A stretch of 64,000 nucleotides of DNA from Annulohypoxylon bovei var. microspora (lineage: Eukaryota; Ascomycota; Sordariomycetes; Xylariales; Hypoxylaceae), in assembly GCA_022836615.1 (NCBI GenBank), contig MU405271.1, positions 124,001 through 188,000 of the forward strand. Direction: 5' to 3'. A model generated the notes under the pieces. It did not search any database. It saw nothing but the letters and a program-made list of their open reading frames with translations, and was not told the DNA's origin. Below are positions 11,673 to 23,479 of this stretch, piece after piece (within the stretch, counting starts at the first letter, position 1; each line of letters opens with the position of its first letter). The translations under genes were made by a program, and so were the position numbers.

Positions 11673-13082
11673 ATGGCCACTGATAAGGGGCTCGAGGATA
11701 TCGAGCAATCCCAGATCGAGTCCAACTATGACGAGACCGTCGACTCCTTCGATGAGATGAACCTGCGACCCGAGTTGTTGCGAGGTAAGAGGCAACATCG
11801 CCGACCCCGAATTTTCCACGAAATTTTCCAAAACTTTCTCGCGACGATTGACGACTAACGATATTTTATTTCTACAGGTGTCTACGCTTATGGCTTTGAG
11901 CGCCCTTCTGCTATCCAGCAGCGCGCTATCATGCCTGTCATTAAGGGTATGTTTCTACGCGTCTAACTCCCCTCTAATATCATATGCGCCAAATACTAAC
12001 CGGCGAATAGGTCACGACGTAATTGCGCAGGCCCAGTCCGGAACTGGCAAGACCGCCACCTTCTCCATTTCCGTTCTCCAGAAGATCGACCCCAACGTTA
12101 AGCAGTGCCAGGCACTCATCCTTGCCCCGACCCGTGAGCTGGCTCAGCAGATTCAGAAGGTCGTCGTCGCCATCGGTGATTTCATGAGCATTGAGTGCCA
12201 TGCTTGCATTGGTGGAACCAGTGTTCGTGAGGACATGAAGGCTCTTCAGGAAGGCCCTCAGGTCGTTGTCGGCACTCCTGGTCGTGTCCAGGACATGATC
12301 CAGCGACGATTCTTGAAGACTGATGGCATGAAGATGTTCGTCTTGGATGAGGCTGATGAGATGCTTTCTGTAAGTGCCTCTTAAAATTCTTACGATTTGC
12401 CACCAAAGATACTAATATTATTATGCAGCGAGGTTTCACTGAGCAGATCTACGATATCTTCCAACTTCTGCCCCAGTCCACCCAGGTGGTTCTTCTGTCT
12501 GCCACCATGCCTCAGGACGTCCTGGAGGTTACGACCAAGTTCATGCGCGACCCCGTCCGCATTCTCGTCAAGAAGGACGAGCTTACTCTTGAGGGTATCA
12601 AGCAGTTCTACATTGCTGTCGAGAAGGAGGAATGGAAACTTGATACTCTCTCTGACCTTTACGAGACCGTGACAATCACCCAGGCTGTCATCTTCTGCAA
12701 CACTCGCCGAAAGGTCGACTGGCTCACTGACAAGCTCACCGCGCGTGACTTCACCGTGTCCGCTATGCACGGCGACATGGACCAGGCTCAGCGTGATCTG
12801 ATTATGAAGGAGTTCCGTTCCGGATCTTCCCGTGTCTTGATCGCCACTGATCTTCTGGCCCGTGGTATCGATGTCCAGCAGGTGTCTCTGGTCATCAACT
12901 ACGACCTCCCCGCCAACCGTGAGAACTACATTCACCGTATCGGTCGTGGTGGTCGTTTCGGCCGAAAGGGTGTTGCCATCAACTTCGTCACAGCCGAGGA
13001 TGTGCGCATGATGCGTGAGATCGAACAGTTCTACAGCACTCAGATCGAGGAGATGCCTATGAACGTTGCCGATCTTATCTAA
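11673..13082 (+). CDS. tif1: ATP-dependent RNA helicase eIF4A
   Basis: Four exons, 11673-11784, 11878-11946, 12011-12369 and 12429-13082, encode 397 residues, the usual eIF4A length. All DEAD-box motifs are present: AQSGTGKT (Walker A), PTRELA, GGTS, TPGR, DEAD, SAT, the ARGIDV region and [10 protein letters not shown]. eIF4A is the cytosolic helicase of the eIF4F complex that unwinds 5' leaders during translation initiation. Its C-terminal ending (NVADLI) matches eIF4A rather than the nuclear eIF4AIII/FAL1 or DHH1. Codon choice is strongly C-ending, as expected for high expression. The first three exons are short, and the introns are 93, 64 and 59 bp. Confidence 0.97.
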
Positions 13083-13761
13083 GCATCAACCGTTCTCCTT
13101 ACTTGTAGAGGTGGTCTATTACATCACTCGGATTAATGGGCCCGTCTTTTGACGTTTGACTACGATGTTCCGAGGAATGAACAGACGAGGGTTTGACGTT
13201 CTCGTCCAACATGATTTCATTTAACACGTCTCACTGATGAGCCGTGGTCGACCAAGGGGGAAAAAGATCCATTGCATCTGGGCATTTGCGGCTAGGTAGT
13301 AGCACCTAATTCGGTAATGCATGTGGCCTGATGATAGGGATCGTGGACCAGGTTATCACTTCTTTCCGTGCTATTCTGTACCTAGGTCGCAACTTTCCTA
13401 AATAAAACTCTGAACTTTAAGTTATATTGCTACGTCGTGAATGATGTGATTTCTAACTTATCTAGGACTATCCTTGTAAACGATCCACGACAACCTTCAT
13501 CTATTAAGTTCAACGGAGGTACATATATAAAATACCTATACTACCATGTTAACTAAGAAGGTACTACCCAACGCAACCAAGCAAGTTGGGCAAGAGGAAG
13601 TGATTTGGGTCATATGAGGTGCCTTCCTTGTGTATAGCTCCCACGACCACCCAAAGACTCCTTCCAATTCTATCAACTTAAATTCTCTCTCTCTTCATTA
13701 CATCAAACAACTCGTACTAACGACAGATTTCATCGTCATCAGAATCTCTTCATATTACACC
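13083..13761. other. Intergenic region
   Basis: This holds the 3' UTR of eIF4A and a CT-rich leader for the next gene from about 13650. No other feature is supported. Confidence 0.5.
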
Positions 13762-14998
13762 ATGCATTCTACAGAAGAAATACAGAGGCTTGTTAAGGCA
13801 GCTCGATTAGAGGAGAAGCTCCAGCAACCTGAGAATCAACTGAATGCCTTGAGACTTCTTCAGGCACTTACAATCAAGGAAATATACGGCGCCAAAAGAC
13901 AACTGGACTTAATCGAAGTCGGTTTCAGTAAGCTCCAAGAAGCTAGCATTACGGAAGGCAGTCGCAACGAAACTATCGAAAAACAACTCGAAGAACTTCG
14001 ACAAGATAAAGAGAGCTTTCAACTGTTGATATCCGAGGCAGAAGCAACCACTAAGAGCACCAAAGACGGTCTTGATGGCCTCCGAATCAAGGTTAAGGAC
14101 GAGTATTTCAAGCTTACTGCGGACAATGCGAGGTTTAGTAAAGATATCAAGACGCTGAATAAGCAAATCGAGCTTCATTATGGGCAAATATCCGTCGTCG
14201 AGAAAGCCGTTGGGGATTTTCTCTCAAAAATACCAAAGCCGCAGGAGATCAGTAAAATAAACGAAGCATTAGCTCGCGTAGAACCCATGGTGAAATCCAT
14301 GTACGAGAAGCTTGATACCGTATCTAAACTCAACCACGACCAAAAGGAGGCATTGTTGAAGACCGCTGGAGATCATGCGCGGATCCGCGAGTTTCTCGAT
14401 GCTTTTATCCCTAAACAAGAAAATTTCTTCCGACTTCTCGAGAAAGTTCCTGAAATGAACTCTTCTGCAACGCTAGGTGGTAAGGTCAAACTTGGAAAGG
14501 GGAATCCTGCTAGAGTATACTAACTAGGTATTGCTAGAATATCTCCTGCATGGGACCACCGAAGAATGTTCTAGTCAGCTAGTAAATATCGATCCTACAG
14601 GACCACAGCCGCCACTGAAAGCAGTCCTGATGCTTGAGCAGTACAACCACTTCAGCAACTCATATCGAATCAAGCGTCCCAAGAGCGACGCTAGATTCAT
14701 CAGGCAATATCTCAAGAAGATCGACCACAGAGCCGCTTGGCTCATTCAGATGAGACTCCAGCAAGAATATCCCGATTTGGTAGAGCCACTTCAACGCGTA
14801 GAGACAAGCAACAAGTCGGATGTAATGATATTTCTCGATGTCAACAAATTATCTTGGAACCATATTAAGATTATAATGCGTCGGATTAATGGTAGGGAAT
14901 TGTTCAACCTACTAGAGTTAGATGAACAAGAGGAACTAGGCATTGACATCGACAGGGACAGGAGACCAAATAAGTGGCCAAGAATAGAGACGTTGTAA
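13762..14998 (+). CDS. Uncharacterised coiled-coil protein
   Basis: Exons 13762-14479 and 14538-14998 encode 392 residues. The intron has donor GTAAGG, a perfect TACTAAC branch point at 14517-14523 and acceptor GCTAG 14 nt later. Without the splice the first frame stops at 14523. Start is the ATG at 13762 in context CACC. Residues ~1-240 are strongly helical and charged with long coiled-coil stretches (for example QLEELRQDKESFQLLI). Residues ~240-392 form a separate, more globular part with little low complexity. There is no signal peptide or membrane segment. I recognise no family; a structural or scaffold role is only a guess from the coiled coils. Confidence 0.8.
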
Positions 14999-15266
14999 CC
15001 GAATTCTACGGTTACTCCCTAATTGCAATAGAAAAGCCCTTAACAACACCAAAAGTATTTGGCCATGTGGGTGGGGGTGTCGTTCATATCATTTAGAGGT
15101 CTTCCATCATCGTCGACAATCTCAAACAGTCATCGAATGTACATAAAGACTAGATTTCCAAGCTACCCTTATAAACATTTGTATGGTTCTTATTTATTCT
15201 TTGTAGCCGAATGTTTCGCTCTCAATTTGATCCCAATCTCATTAAACTCCGGATGTATGCAACAAC

Positions 15267-17870
15267 TTACTCCAAATTCAGGTTCGCCGTATTGCCTGAT
15301 AACCCGGTGGTATCTAGGCCAGTGTACTGGTTGATCCAACCCAATACCTCCTTATGCCAGACGAGGGAGTTCTCGGGTTTCAGCACCCACTAGAACGAAT
15401 TTATGGTTAGCTATTGCTCGTTATACCCTTGGATAATAGATCGCGATGACTTACGTGATTCTCGTCGGGGAACATCAAGAACCGGCTCGGAACATTGCGC
15501 GTCTGAAGTGCTAGAAACACATTCACATTAGTACTTCCATCAACTGTCCTTATATCTAACCTCCGACCTCAAATTGCTTGACGTACCATTAAATGCGGCT
15601 AAACCCTCCGAGATAGGCAGGCGGTAATCGAGCTCGCTATGTATCACGAGCTGAGGTGTGGCCCACTCGCCGACATGAGCGGCAGGGTCCCACTGCGCGT
15701 ACCCCTCGTGGTTCTCCCATAGGGTACCACCCATTTCGTGGACGGGGAAGAAGAGCTCCTCGGTCGACCAGTTGCTCATGGTGCTAAATATGCCGTCGTG
15801 ACAGACGAGGGCCTTGAATTTGCGGCCGAGTGGGTGGCCCTGGATCCAGTCTAACAGAGAGATCGCTGTTAGCGCTGTCTGGGGAGGAAAGTAGGGATGA
15901 TAAAGTAAAGAAGGGGATAGTTAGGGGATAAAGATAGAAAACTTACTGATCATGTAACCTCCGTACGAGGCACCCAGGGCTACGGCATTAGTCGTGTCGA
16001 TGTAGGGGATGTTGTCTTCGATATACTCGAAGGCGTTCACCACTGTGTCTTAGTCAGTAATCATCTCCTAGAGTTAGATCTTGGATGCAATATTGTGATA
16101 TTGGACATCTCACAAAGGCGACGCCCTGTAGTACTCACGGTCATTATAAGGACGTCCACCCCATTCCAGGGCAATCCCGTCTGTGAACGCCTGTCCGTAG
16201 CCAGTGCTGCCAGTCGGATTCGGCATCACAGCAACGTATCCCTGCTCGGCAAATATGGCCGGGTTCCACCTCGTGCTCCAGCTCTGCCCCCAGGCCCCCT
16301 GCGGCCCGCCGTGGATCAAGAATGCTAATGGGTACTTCTTGTTAGGGTCGAAGTTGGACGGCTTCATCACCAAGGCGTGGACTTTATAGTCGCCCGCCCC
16401 TTTATACCAGAACTCGTCAACCTGCCGGCTGGTCAGGCCGAACGACTTGCCCTCCTTCGAGCTAGATGACACGAGTCCTTGGTCCTTTGAGCTAGGGTCG
16501 ATTATCGAGTACGAGGAGTTGTCGATGAGGGAAGTGGATGTGAAAAAGAGACGGTTGTCCTCCTTAGACAGGTTGTAAAAGTCGCCTATGGCACCCTCCG
16601 TCGTCAGCTGCTGCGGCAGGTCCTTGGCCTCCAGCGGGCTTGAGGGGAGCTTGAATAGGATCTGGCGACCGTTCTTTTCGGCCGTGACGTACAGCTCCTC
16701 GTCGTCGTTGCTCCATACTATCCCCTCGGGCCGCAGGTCCCAACCGCCCTCGCCGTCCTCCGTCTTGTAGAACTCCTGCACGTTGCTCAGGTCCTTGACG
16801 TCGGGGATCAGCAAGAGCCGCCACTTGTCGGACTCGTACTGCCTGTGCCGCATGCGCTTGAACACGACCTTGGTCCCGTCGTGCGAGAACACGGGAACGC
16901 CTGCGTAGCCCTGCAGCTCGCCCGTCTTGACGACCTGCGGGAGTGGAGCTTTGGCCTCCGTGAAGGTTTTCAGCGGCACATAGTACAGGTCCGTCTTGGT
17001 CCATAGGGCAGGGTTCAGCTCCGGGTCCTTAGATACGAATACTATGCCTTCCTTTCCGATGTCATAGTCGTTGGCGTCTCCGAAGGGTGGTACTGGACAC
17101 TCTAGCCTCGTGCCTGCTAGTGCGTTCACCAGGCCCGTACCTTGCAGCTTGAATGATCCACCTTCTTTCTTCAGCGCCCCGTAGAAGAGTCCCTGCTTGT
17201 TCTTGGACGCGTACGAATCCCAGTGTCGTACAAATAGACTAGTATAGACCCTAGCAGATGATTGAGGCTGGGTCTTGTCTGTCTGGTCTAATAGTTCTCC
17301 TGAAACTGTAGTCGGGGCAGTCAAGGCAAAAGCTACGGTACCATTACCAAGGTCTTTTGCTTTGATATTGGACACTGAAGTGTTGAAGGTGGTAATCTCA
17401 TATGGACTATGTGTGTCAGAAAATACGATTCTTCTACTATATCTACCCACTGGGCAGTGTGAGCTGAGAAAGGAGACAATTTATATTATATACTTACTCC
17501 GAGCCAGGCTTGGCTGCATCAGCTACCAGTAGAGATGTAGTAGACTCTCCACTCTTCAATAATACGAATTCATTCTCTGAAATCCAGGTGGGCTCAGAAT
17601 AAGCCGAATTATCGAATAATTGCGTCGACTGGCGAGTCTTGATATCTAAGACCTTAATAGCATAGCTTCTAGAGTGAGACTCAAAAGAGTACTGTGACAC
17701 TGAGCGGCATTAGCTTCGTCCTTCATCCTTCATCCTTTGATCATGACATGTCGGGTAAAAGGCATACCGGTGAATAGAGCGAGGGTGCCAGTGGAATTAG
17801 GCAAGGCGGCACTGCGGCGTGGCGCGGAGAGGAGCACCTCCGGCGTGAACTTGGTGGCCATAATCGTCAT
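15267..17870 (-). CDS. Dipeptidyl peptidase V-like S9 prolyl oligopeptidase
   Basis: Seven exons: 17870-17768, 17699-17498, 17442-16139, 16042-15947, 15850-15587, 15510-15455 and 15389-15267. They join in frame to 715 residues, close to the usual ~720. The N-terminal two thirds form a beta-propeller. The C-terminal alpha/beta hydrolase has the nucleophile elbow GASYGGYM, the acidic residue in HSELDYRLP and the catalytic His in DENHWV. Known relatives cleave Xaa-Ala dipeptides. Secreted Aspergillus DPPV has a signal peptide, but this N-terminus (MTIMATKFTPEVL) has none, so a cytosolic enzyme is inferred. The exact C-terminus is slightly uncertain because GTAAGT overlaps the stop codon. Confidence 0.93.
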
Positions 17871-18748
17871 TGTGAAGGAGAGAGTGAAGATAATAAGGTG
17901 AACTAAGTGTTTATCTCACCGACAGACCTAATAAATGCCTAGGTATATATGCGAGATAACTCTTAACAGATCACCACGACAACCATTTTAGGAAGCTCTC
18001 TGTTGTTCGTCAAGCAGATCAGGGTGTCCTCAGGGTGTCCACAGTGACACCTAGGTAGCACTTAGTTACGCACTTATGCACTTACGTAACTAACGGGTTA
18101 CCCCCTAGGTACCCCCGCACTTTAAAAAGGAAAAAGAAAGCACTTTTAATTGCATACCGGGTAGTGTGGGGTACTGTTTCATTAATGCAACACGAAGGTA
18201 CCTAAGTACCTATCTACATACATAGGTGGGTATGTAGGTACATGAAAACGAGGCATATGTCGTTATGCCATCTGCGAAACAAGACCGTCGAGTAGGGGTA
18301 TCTCATGACATTAGGTAGTAAAAGCAAGGGCCTTTATCCGTGAAATCCTTCCAAGAAATCAACACAATACGCCTTCGTTGTTCCCTAGCAAACCCCTGAA
18401 GCATCAACGCCGCGAATGCCAACCTTACGTCCGCCTCATAAAACACAGTTTCTGCCTCCCCATCAATCCTGGTGCTGAGTTCGGATAGAAGGATCGTAGG
18501 CGACTCGATAATAGTAGGTTATCAGAGATACGTCATCACACAATCGTGTCACGGTCAACACGATTCCGTTCGGCCATACAAAACGGAAATAGTAAGTGCC
18601 GTTGGGACTGAGCAGCTCATCTTCGTCCGAGATGGTAGAATCGGACTCATGCTCTGGGCTGTCATGGTAATGTGCATAGGAGGGACGTGCATAGGAGGAT
18701 CGTGCATAGGAGGGACGTGAATAGGAGGGAGCGTTGTACCAGTACTGG
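17871..18748. other. Intergenic region with a 15-bp tandem repeat
   Basis: This is the promoter of the peptidase gene plus the 3' side of EAF6. It contains palindromic TAGGTACC-type sequence at about 18194-18245 and the tandem repeat at 18676-18730. An open frame on the minus strand that starts inside EAF6 continues to 18463 (see findings). Confidence 0.5.
18676..18730. repeat. 15-bp tandem repeat, about 3.5 copies
   Basis: Units of the form TGCATAGGAGGGACG recur with one or two changes each. They lie just 3' of the EAF6 stop on the minus strand. Read on that strand in the frame that overlaps EAF6, they encode a Pro-Ser-Tyr-Ala-Arg repeat. Confidence 0.85.
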
Positions 18749-19591
18749 TTACTTCCTTGCTGCGCCAAAGTGCGTTCGAACCTTCTTCCCGTCTCGCGAG
18801 TCCGTGTCACTCTCGTCACCGTCGGCATCTCTGTCCTTCCTCGACTGAGCTCGCTTCTTTGAAGGCTTGCCTCCCTTTCCTGACGCCTTCTCTGTAGCTG
18901 AAGTTGGTGTGGGCTGATTTGAGCCACCGTCTCGGTTACCGGTGTCTCGGGCGCCGCCGTCTCGGTTTGCGAAGGAGGTGGAGACGGGGGTTGGCGCGGC
19001 CGGAGTGGAAGCGGTGGAGAGGGCATCGACATTATCAGGCTATAGTAGAGCAAAATGTGAGCATATATTATCATATATTCCACACAACGGCGATGAGAAG
19101 TCGGGAGTAGAGGACATAGGATGTAGAGTGTAGAGTGTAGAATGTAGGATACAAAGTGCATGATACGAGAAGAAATAAGACGGGTCGAGACTTACATGTA
19201 GACTGTTGTGTGAAATAGAAGATCGTGACCATATGTAATCCTCTTCTTTCAACTCGCCTTGCTTGCGCTGGGCGGCGGAGCTGGTGCCCTTGATGTAATT
19301 GTCGAAACCTTTGACGATGTTGCCGATGCGCGTATTGCTTAAATATTTGGCTTCAAGATCGACAATGTTCTGTTCAAGATGTGCCTGTTGTACGACGTTT
19401 AGCTGTTGTGAGCGTTGAATAAATTGTGGAGGGGAACTTAAGACGACGCGACTTACGAGTTGACGGTCTTGTTGTTTTCGTTTTGTGAGAAGTTCTTTGA
19501 GATTTTGTCGTTGCTTGTTGTATTCTGCTAGGGCAACCTGGCGGTCACCATTGGCAGCTGCACCCCCGACGGGTTGGGCGTTTTCGGTCAT
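18749..19591 (-). CDS. EAF6: NuA4/NuA3 subunit EAF6
   Basis: Three exons, 19591-19457, 19384-19196 and 19039-18749, encode 204 residues. The first ~85 residues match the Eaf6/MEAF6 family: AEYNKQRQNLKELL, LEQNIVDLEAKYL and IVKGFDNYIKG. The tail is Ser/Thr/Lys-rich and ends KKVRTHFGAARK. Eaf6 is a small coiled-coil subunit shared by the NuA4 and NuA3 histone acetyltransferases in the nucleus. Both introns are phase 0. The last exon also has a long second open frame, which continues past the EAF6 stop. I prefer the EAF6 frame because it joins naturally to the domain-bearing exons. Confidence 0.92.
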
Positions 19592-20377
19592 TGTGAACAG
19601 CTGTTGCAGGGGTATCTCGTTGCAGTCATTACGGTGGCAGCGTGGTTGAAGATTCACGACTTTTGTTCTACTGAGATCGGGTTAAATGGTAGTGGTCCGT
19701 GTCACGGTGCATTAAATGGTCAATGCACGGGGTGTTCATTATGTAATCGTGTTAATATGTATGTATTTATGGATCTAAGTACCTAAGTATCTACCTATAC
19801 TCTGAGGTACCTACCAGGTACTTCAATGTTGCTCGCAACCAACCTTGAAGGTTCTTATGTACCCCAGACTAAACAGCATTTGGTGACTAAATTCTAGCTA
19901 GTATGTGTGTACCTAGTTCAAAATAGTTGTATTATAGTTTATTCATCCATCCTACCTAGGTCGGTAGGTAGATATGTGAACGTGTGGTTTCTTACCAAAA
20001 GTCTAGAGTACAGCCGAACCAACTTATCTCGGGACTATTAATGAATCGTTAAAAGTGTCAATATAGCCATCGTGTTAGCAATGCTGGACTTGAACATACG
20101 ATTACAAAGTCAATAACTCGGGGTATATATAATACCTTGTTCAATTTCGGAGACGATAGCACGCACTGGTTCTAAGTCGAGCTTTGGGAGCAAGTCTATT
20201 GTCTCATCATCTATCTGCTATTTGCCATACATCATGAGCTAAAACGCAACGCATATTTTGTGTTACTAACCTCGAAGCCTTTACCAAAAGATAGAGTCAA
20301 ACGGGACACCAACAGGCTGATCACGCCTCCTTGGATGACCCGGGTCTGCAAATCCTGCGAGTCTGAGAAGATTAGCC
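19592..20377. other. Intergenic region
   Basis: This is the EAF6 promoter side and the 3' side of the PWI gene. It is rich in TACCTAGGTA-like palindromic words (about 19775-19990). No gene or RNA is recognised. Confidence 0.5.
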
Positions 20378-22103
20378 TCACCCCTTGACGTTGTCTCTAC
20401 TTGAAGTGCTTCTCATCTTCTTTATTCGCTGCTTCAGAAGCTTTTCTCGTAGCTCATTGGCTCGCTGCTGCGGAGTCTTGGTCTGATGAAGAATGCGAGA
20501 GTCAGTTCTCAGTCTGAACACCATTTTATGAGACGGACGCCCTAAGAAGAGGAACCAACCTCATCGGCCTTCGAGGCCGCGTGTTGTCTTAAGGATTGAG
20601 GTCTATCTTCATCTTCCGAAATATCAGCTGATCTGTCATGGGTGCGAGGGGAATCAGCAGAGTATCTCCGCTTTCTCGAAGGAATGTCTCTAGCTTTGCT
20701 ATCCTCCCTGCGTCTTCGCGGACTTCTCTGTCGTGGTCGCCTCGTTTCTTCGAGTGATCCGAGCGGGGTCGGGCTTCGCGTCGGAGACCGTCTTAGTCTT
20801 CCACGGCGGTTAGGCGAGGGGCTGCGGCTGATAAGTTCGCGAACTGGTCTTCGTCTAGGACTGCGGCTGCGTGATCGTGAAGAGGAGGATGACGGGGAAC
20901 GACTTAACCGTCGAGTGTCTCGCCGTGGAGACCTTGAGCGGCTAGGTGAGTCTGAAAACCTACGCCTTTTGGGCGCTGGCGAGCGGGATCTACTACTCTC
21001 AGATCTACTTCCATTGTCTGGTGAGGAGGTATTCTTGCGATCGTCTCTACGAGCCCGATTGTCTCTTGCTCGCACTGGAGATCTTTCTCGCTTTGCTGAG
21101 TTCCTGTAGCGTGGTGGTGACCGACGACCTCTAGAACGACGACGTTGTGGGGTAGGTGATCGCCGGCTACGCTTACTAGCTGTGCTACGCGATCGAGAAC
21201 GAGACGCGGAATCTCTCGATTCGGGACTTGCAGAGCGAGATGAAGAGCGGCCACGTCGGAATTCCTGTCGACTTCCGCGACGGTCTGGGGGCACATATCG
21301 GTCGCGGTCGCGGTCACGGTTGTTGTGGTAGGAGTCCCGCTCTCGTCTCGGGGGTGAAACAGATCGATCGCCGCCTCGACCGAACCCTCTACCGCGCCCT
21401 CCAAAAGCTCGATCGCCACCACGTCTACTACCGCCGCGCCAGTTATCGCCGCGTCCACCACGGAAGCCACGTTCCCGGCGTTCTCGATCTCGAATATCCG
21501 ATAATTCGCGCTCACGGCGCTCTTGGTTTTCTCGTCTGATTCGCGACTCTTCGGCGGCCTTATCTGCATCAATCTAATAACAGTTAGCACAGCCTAGTGA
21601 ATATATCACGATCGGATCACAGTACCTTCTCCTGGATGAGTTCCAACTTCTTCGCCTCCAGAAGCTCCTTAGGCACGCCCTGCGGGCTAGACTGGGCGCT
21701 CAAACAAAGATTCCATAAATCTTTACAAAACTGGGCGGTGTCTTTGTCGAGGAAGCCGGTAAGCTGGATCTGCATGGACTTGATGTCGGGCTGCGTCATG
21801 CAAGGTTAGTAAAGCTCGAAGGATTCTATGGCTGTAGCAAGAGTGCACTTACAAATCGGGGTCCCTCGATCAAGTTAAAGCAGAGCTCGGTAACTACATC
21901 ATCTTCAGATCCTAATATCTCGGAAATCTTGCTCGCAATCCATCTGAGTGTCTCGATTAGCCTATTGAGCCGGTGCATAACGCGTAGCAGGATACGAACT
22001 TCTTCATTACTTGAAGGTTGACCTTCTGCATATCAACCTTCTGATTGAACTCGGGAGGGAATTTTGTCGCTCTTAGGAGCTTCGCGTCAACACTACTCGC
22101 CAT
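20378..22103 (-). CDS. PWI-domain RS-rich splicing factor (SRRM1-like)
   Basis: Five exons, 22103-22000, 21943-21853, 21790-21626, 21573-20560 and 20482-20378, encode 492 residues. The N-terminal PWI domain (about residues 30-120) includes KKWIASKI, ELCFNLIEGPRF and QIQLTGFLD. It is followed by a Gly/Arg-rich stretch and a long Arg/Ser-dipeptide region with many SRSRS and RSPSP blocks. The last exon adds TPQQRANELREKLLKQRIKK, a C-terminal helix typical of fungal SRRM1 relatives; without that splice the frame would stop at 20542. SRRM1/SRm160 is a nuclear coactivator of pre-mRNA splicing. The first donor (GTTCGT) is weak but keeps the PWI motif intact. Confidence 0.9.
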
Positions 22104-23479
22104 GCTGCGCGTTTTGTTGGAGGTGGCAACTGCAAGCCTTTTTCCAACCAGTTGTTATGACGGTGAATGGGAATTGGAAGAATTGAAATGCAGGACTAAA
22201 GAACTAAAACTTCCAAGGTTCTTCCAGTTGGGAACAACTGCCCGCCTCAATGGGCGCCAGATGACTAAAAATTGCCGGTACCCATGTAATGTAATGGAGC
22301 CTCTGGTCCGTGCGCGATTTAGCTCGGAAAACCTGGTCCCGAACCAAGTGCGTAATTTGTAAGGTTTCTCCTCACCGACTACTGTACCTAGGGACCTGCT
22401 CGCCTAAAAGCAGCTAAAATAGTGCGATACTAGGTGATGTTGCCATACTACCTAGTGTTTATGAGTTGGTTATAGAGTTCACAAAATATCTAAGTTTTCA
22501 ATGTTGTTTTGGAGTCATTATGTCATTAGTATATTATCACTAGGTATGGGTTGTGTTATTCAAGTATTAATATGAAGACTTTACCATACACATGTATAAG
22601 CCCAATATATACATAGAATAGACTCAATACGGTGTGCACCTGCCTCAAAAGTCTTACTTCTCGAGTCTGATTAGCCAATTCCAAGTCTTTCTAGAAGCCA
22701 TCACATACCCGAGTATATACCTATCGTCCCATCCATATACATGTGGTGTATCTATCATAACATCCCGAGGAATATTCGAGAGACGTCCGAATACATGTAA
22801 ATCAGTTACATTAATGGTAAGTAGTACAAGCTGTAACCCATAAGATCCAAAAATAGGACCCTTATGACGCAGATGAACGGATTATTCAGGATAAACAATG
22901 TGAGGTCATCTTACCTGTAGGGCGTAGTCCGGATTTCGCTATTCCGCCAAAGTGATGTCGCGCTCGCATGCTTGGGATACAATTTTTCCGCTTAGTCGAT
23001 GTTCCTAAATGGAGGTATCTGCCGACAAGGCACGACCCTTTAAAGCCTTAAGCCATGCTTTCGGACATCAGCGATCCTAGAGTTGTAATCGGTCAGTAGG
23101 TAGATGAGAAGATGAAAAGGTACAGGATCATGAAATCGTAGCAGACTCCAGTGAATGCCGCGGAGCGCTTATTGTGTATATTTGTGTACCGCCTTTGCCA
23201 AATTATAATTAATTCCCAAATCGATGTCCGTCCGTACATGTAATAATCGTTTCTTGATCATAGTAACCGGCCCAGTTAACCCAGCATGACTTACTCAACC
23301 ATATTCAGCCAGCTCATACGCCTTTTGTTGTTCCCAAGGAGCATCCACGCTCGTTCATGATGGCTTGCTTATCCGCTTCCATTTCGTCCGCTTGATCCTT
23401 TTGTAACGCCTGTGATAACCATGATGCAGTTGTTCGTTAGAGTATCCCGAGAATTCAGTCGAGCCGTGTCATTGCATAT
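22104..23479. other. Intergenic region, with a possible last exon
   Basis: This is mostly featureless AT-rich sequence between the PWI gene promoter and the next gene. On the minus strand 23408-23314 is a protein-like open segment (QADEMEADKQAIM) preceded by an acceptor. It may be a final exon of the neighbouring small gene (see that entry). Confidence 0.45.

Noticed and set aside
14480..14527. A 48-bp intron ending at the first TAG after TACTAAC
   Set aside because: It leads to a stop soon after; the acceptor at 14537 keeps the frame and has better branch-point spacing.
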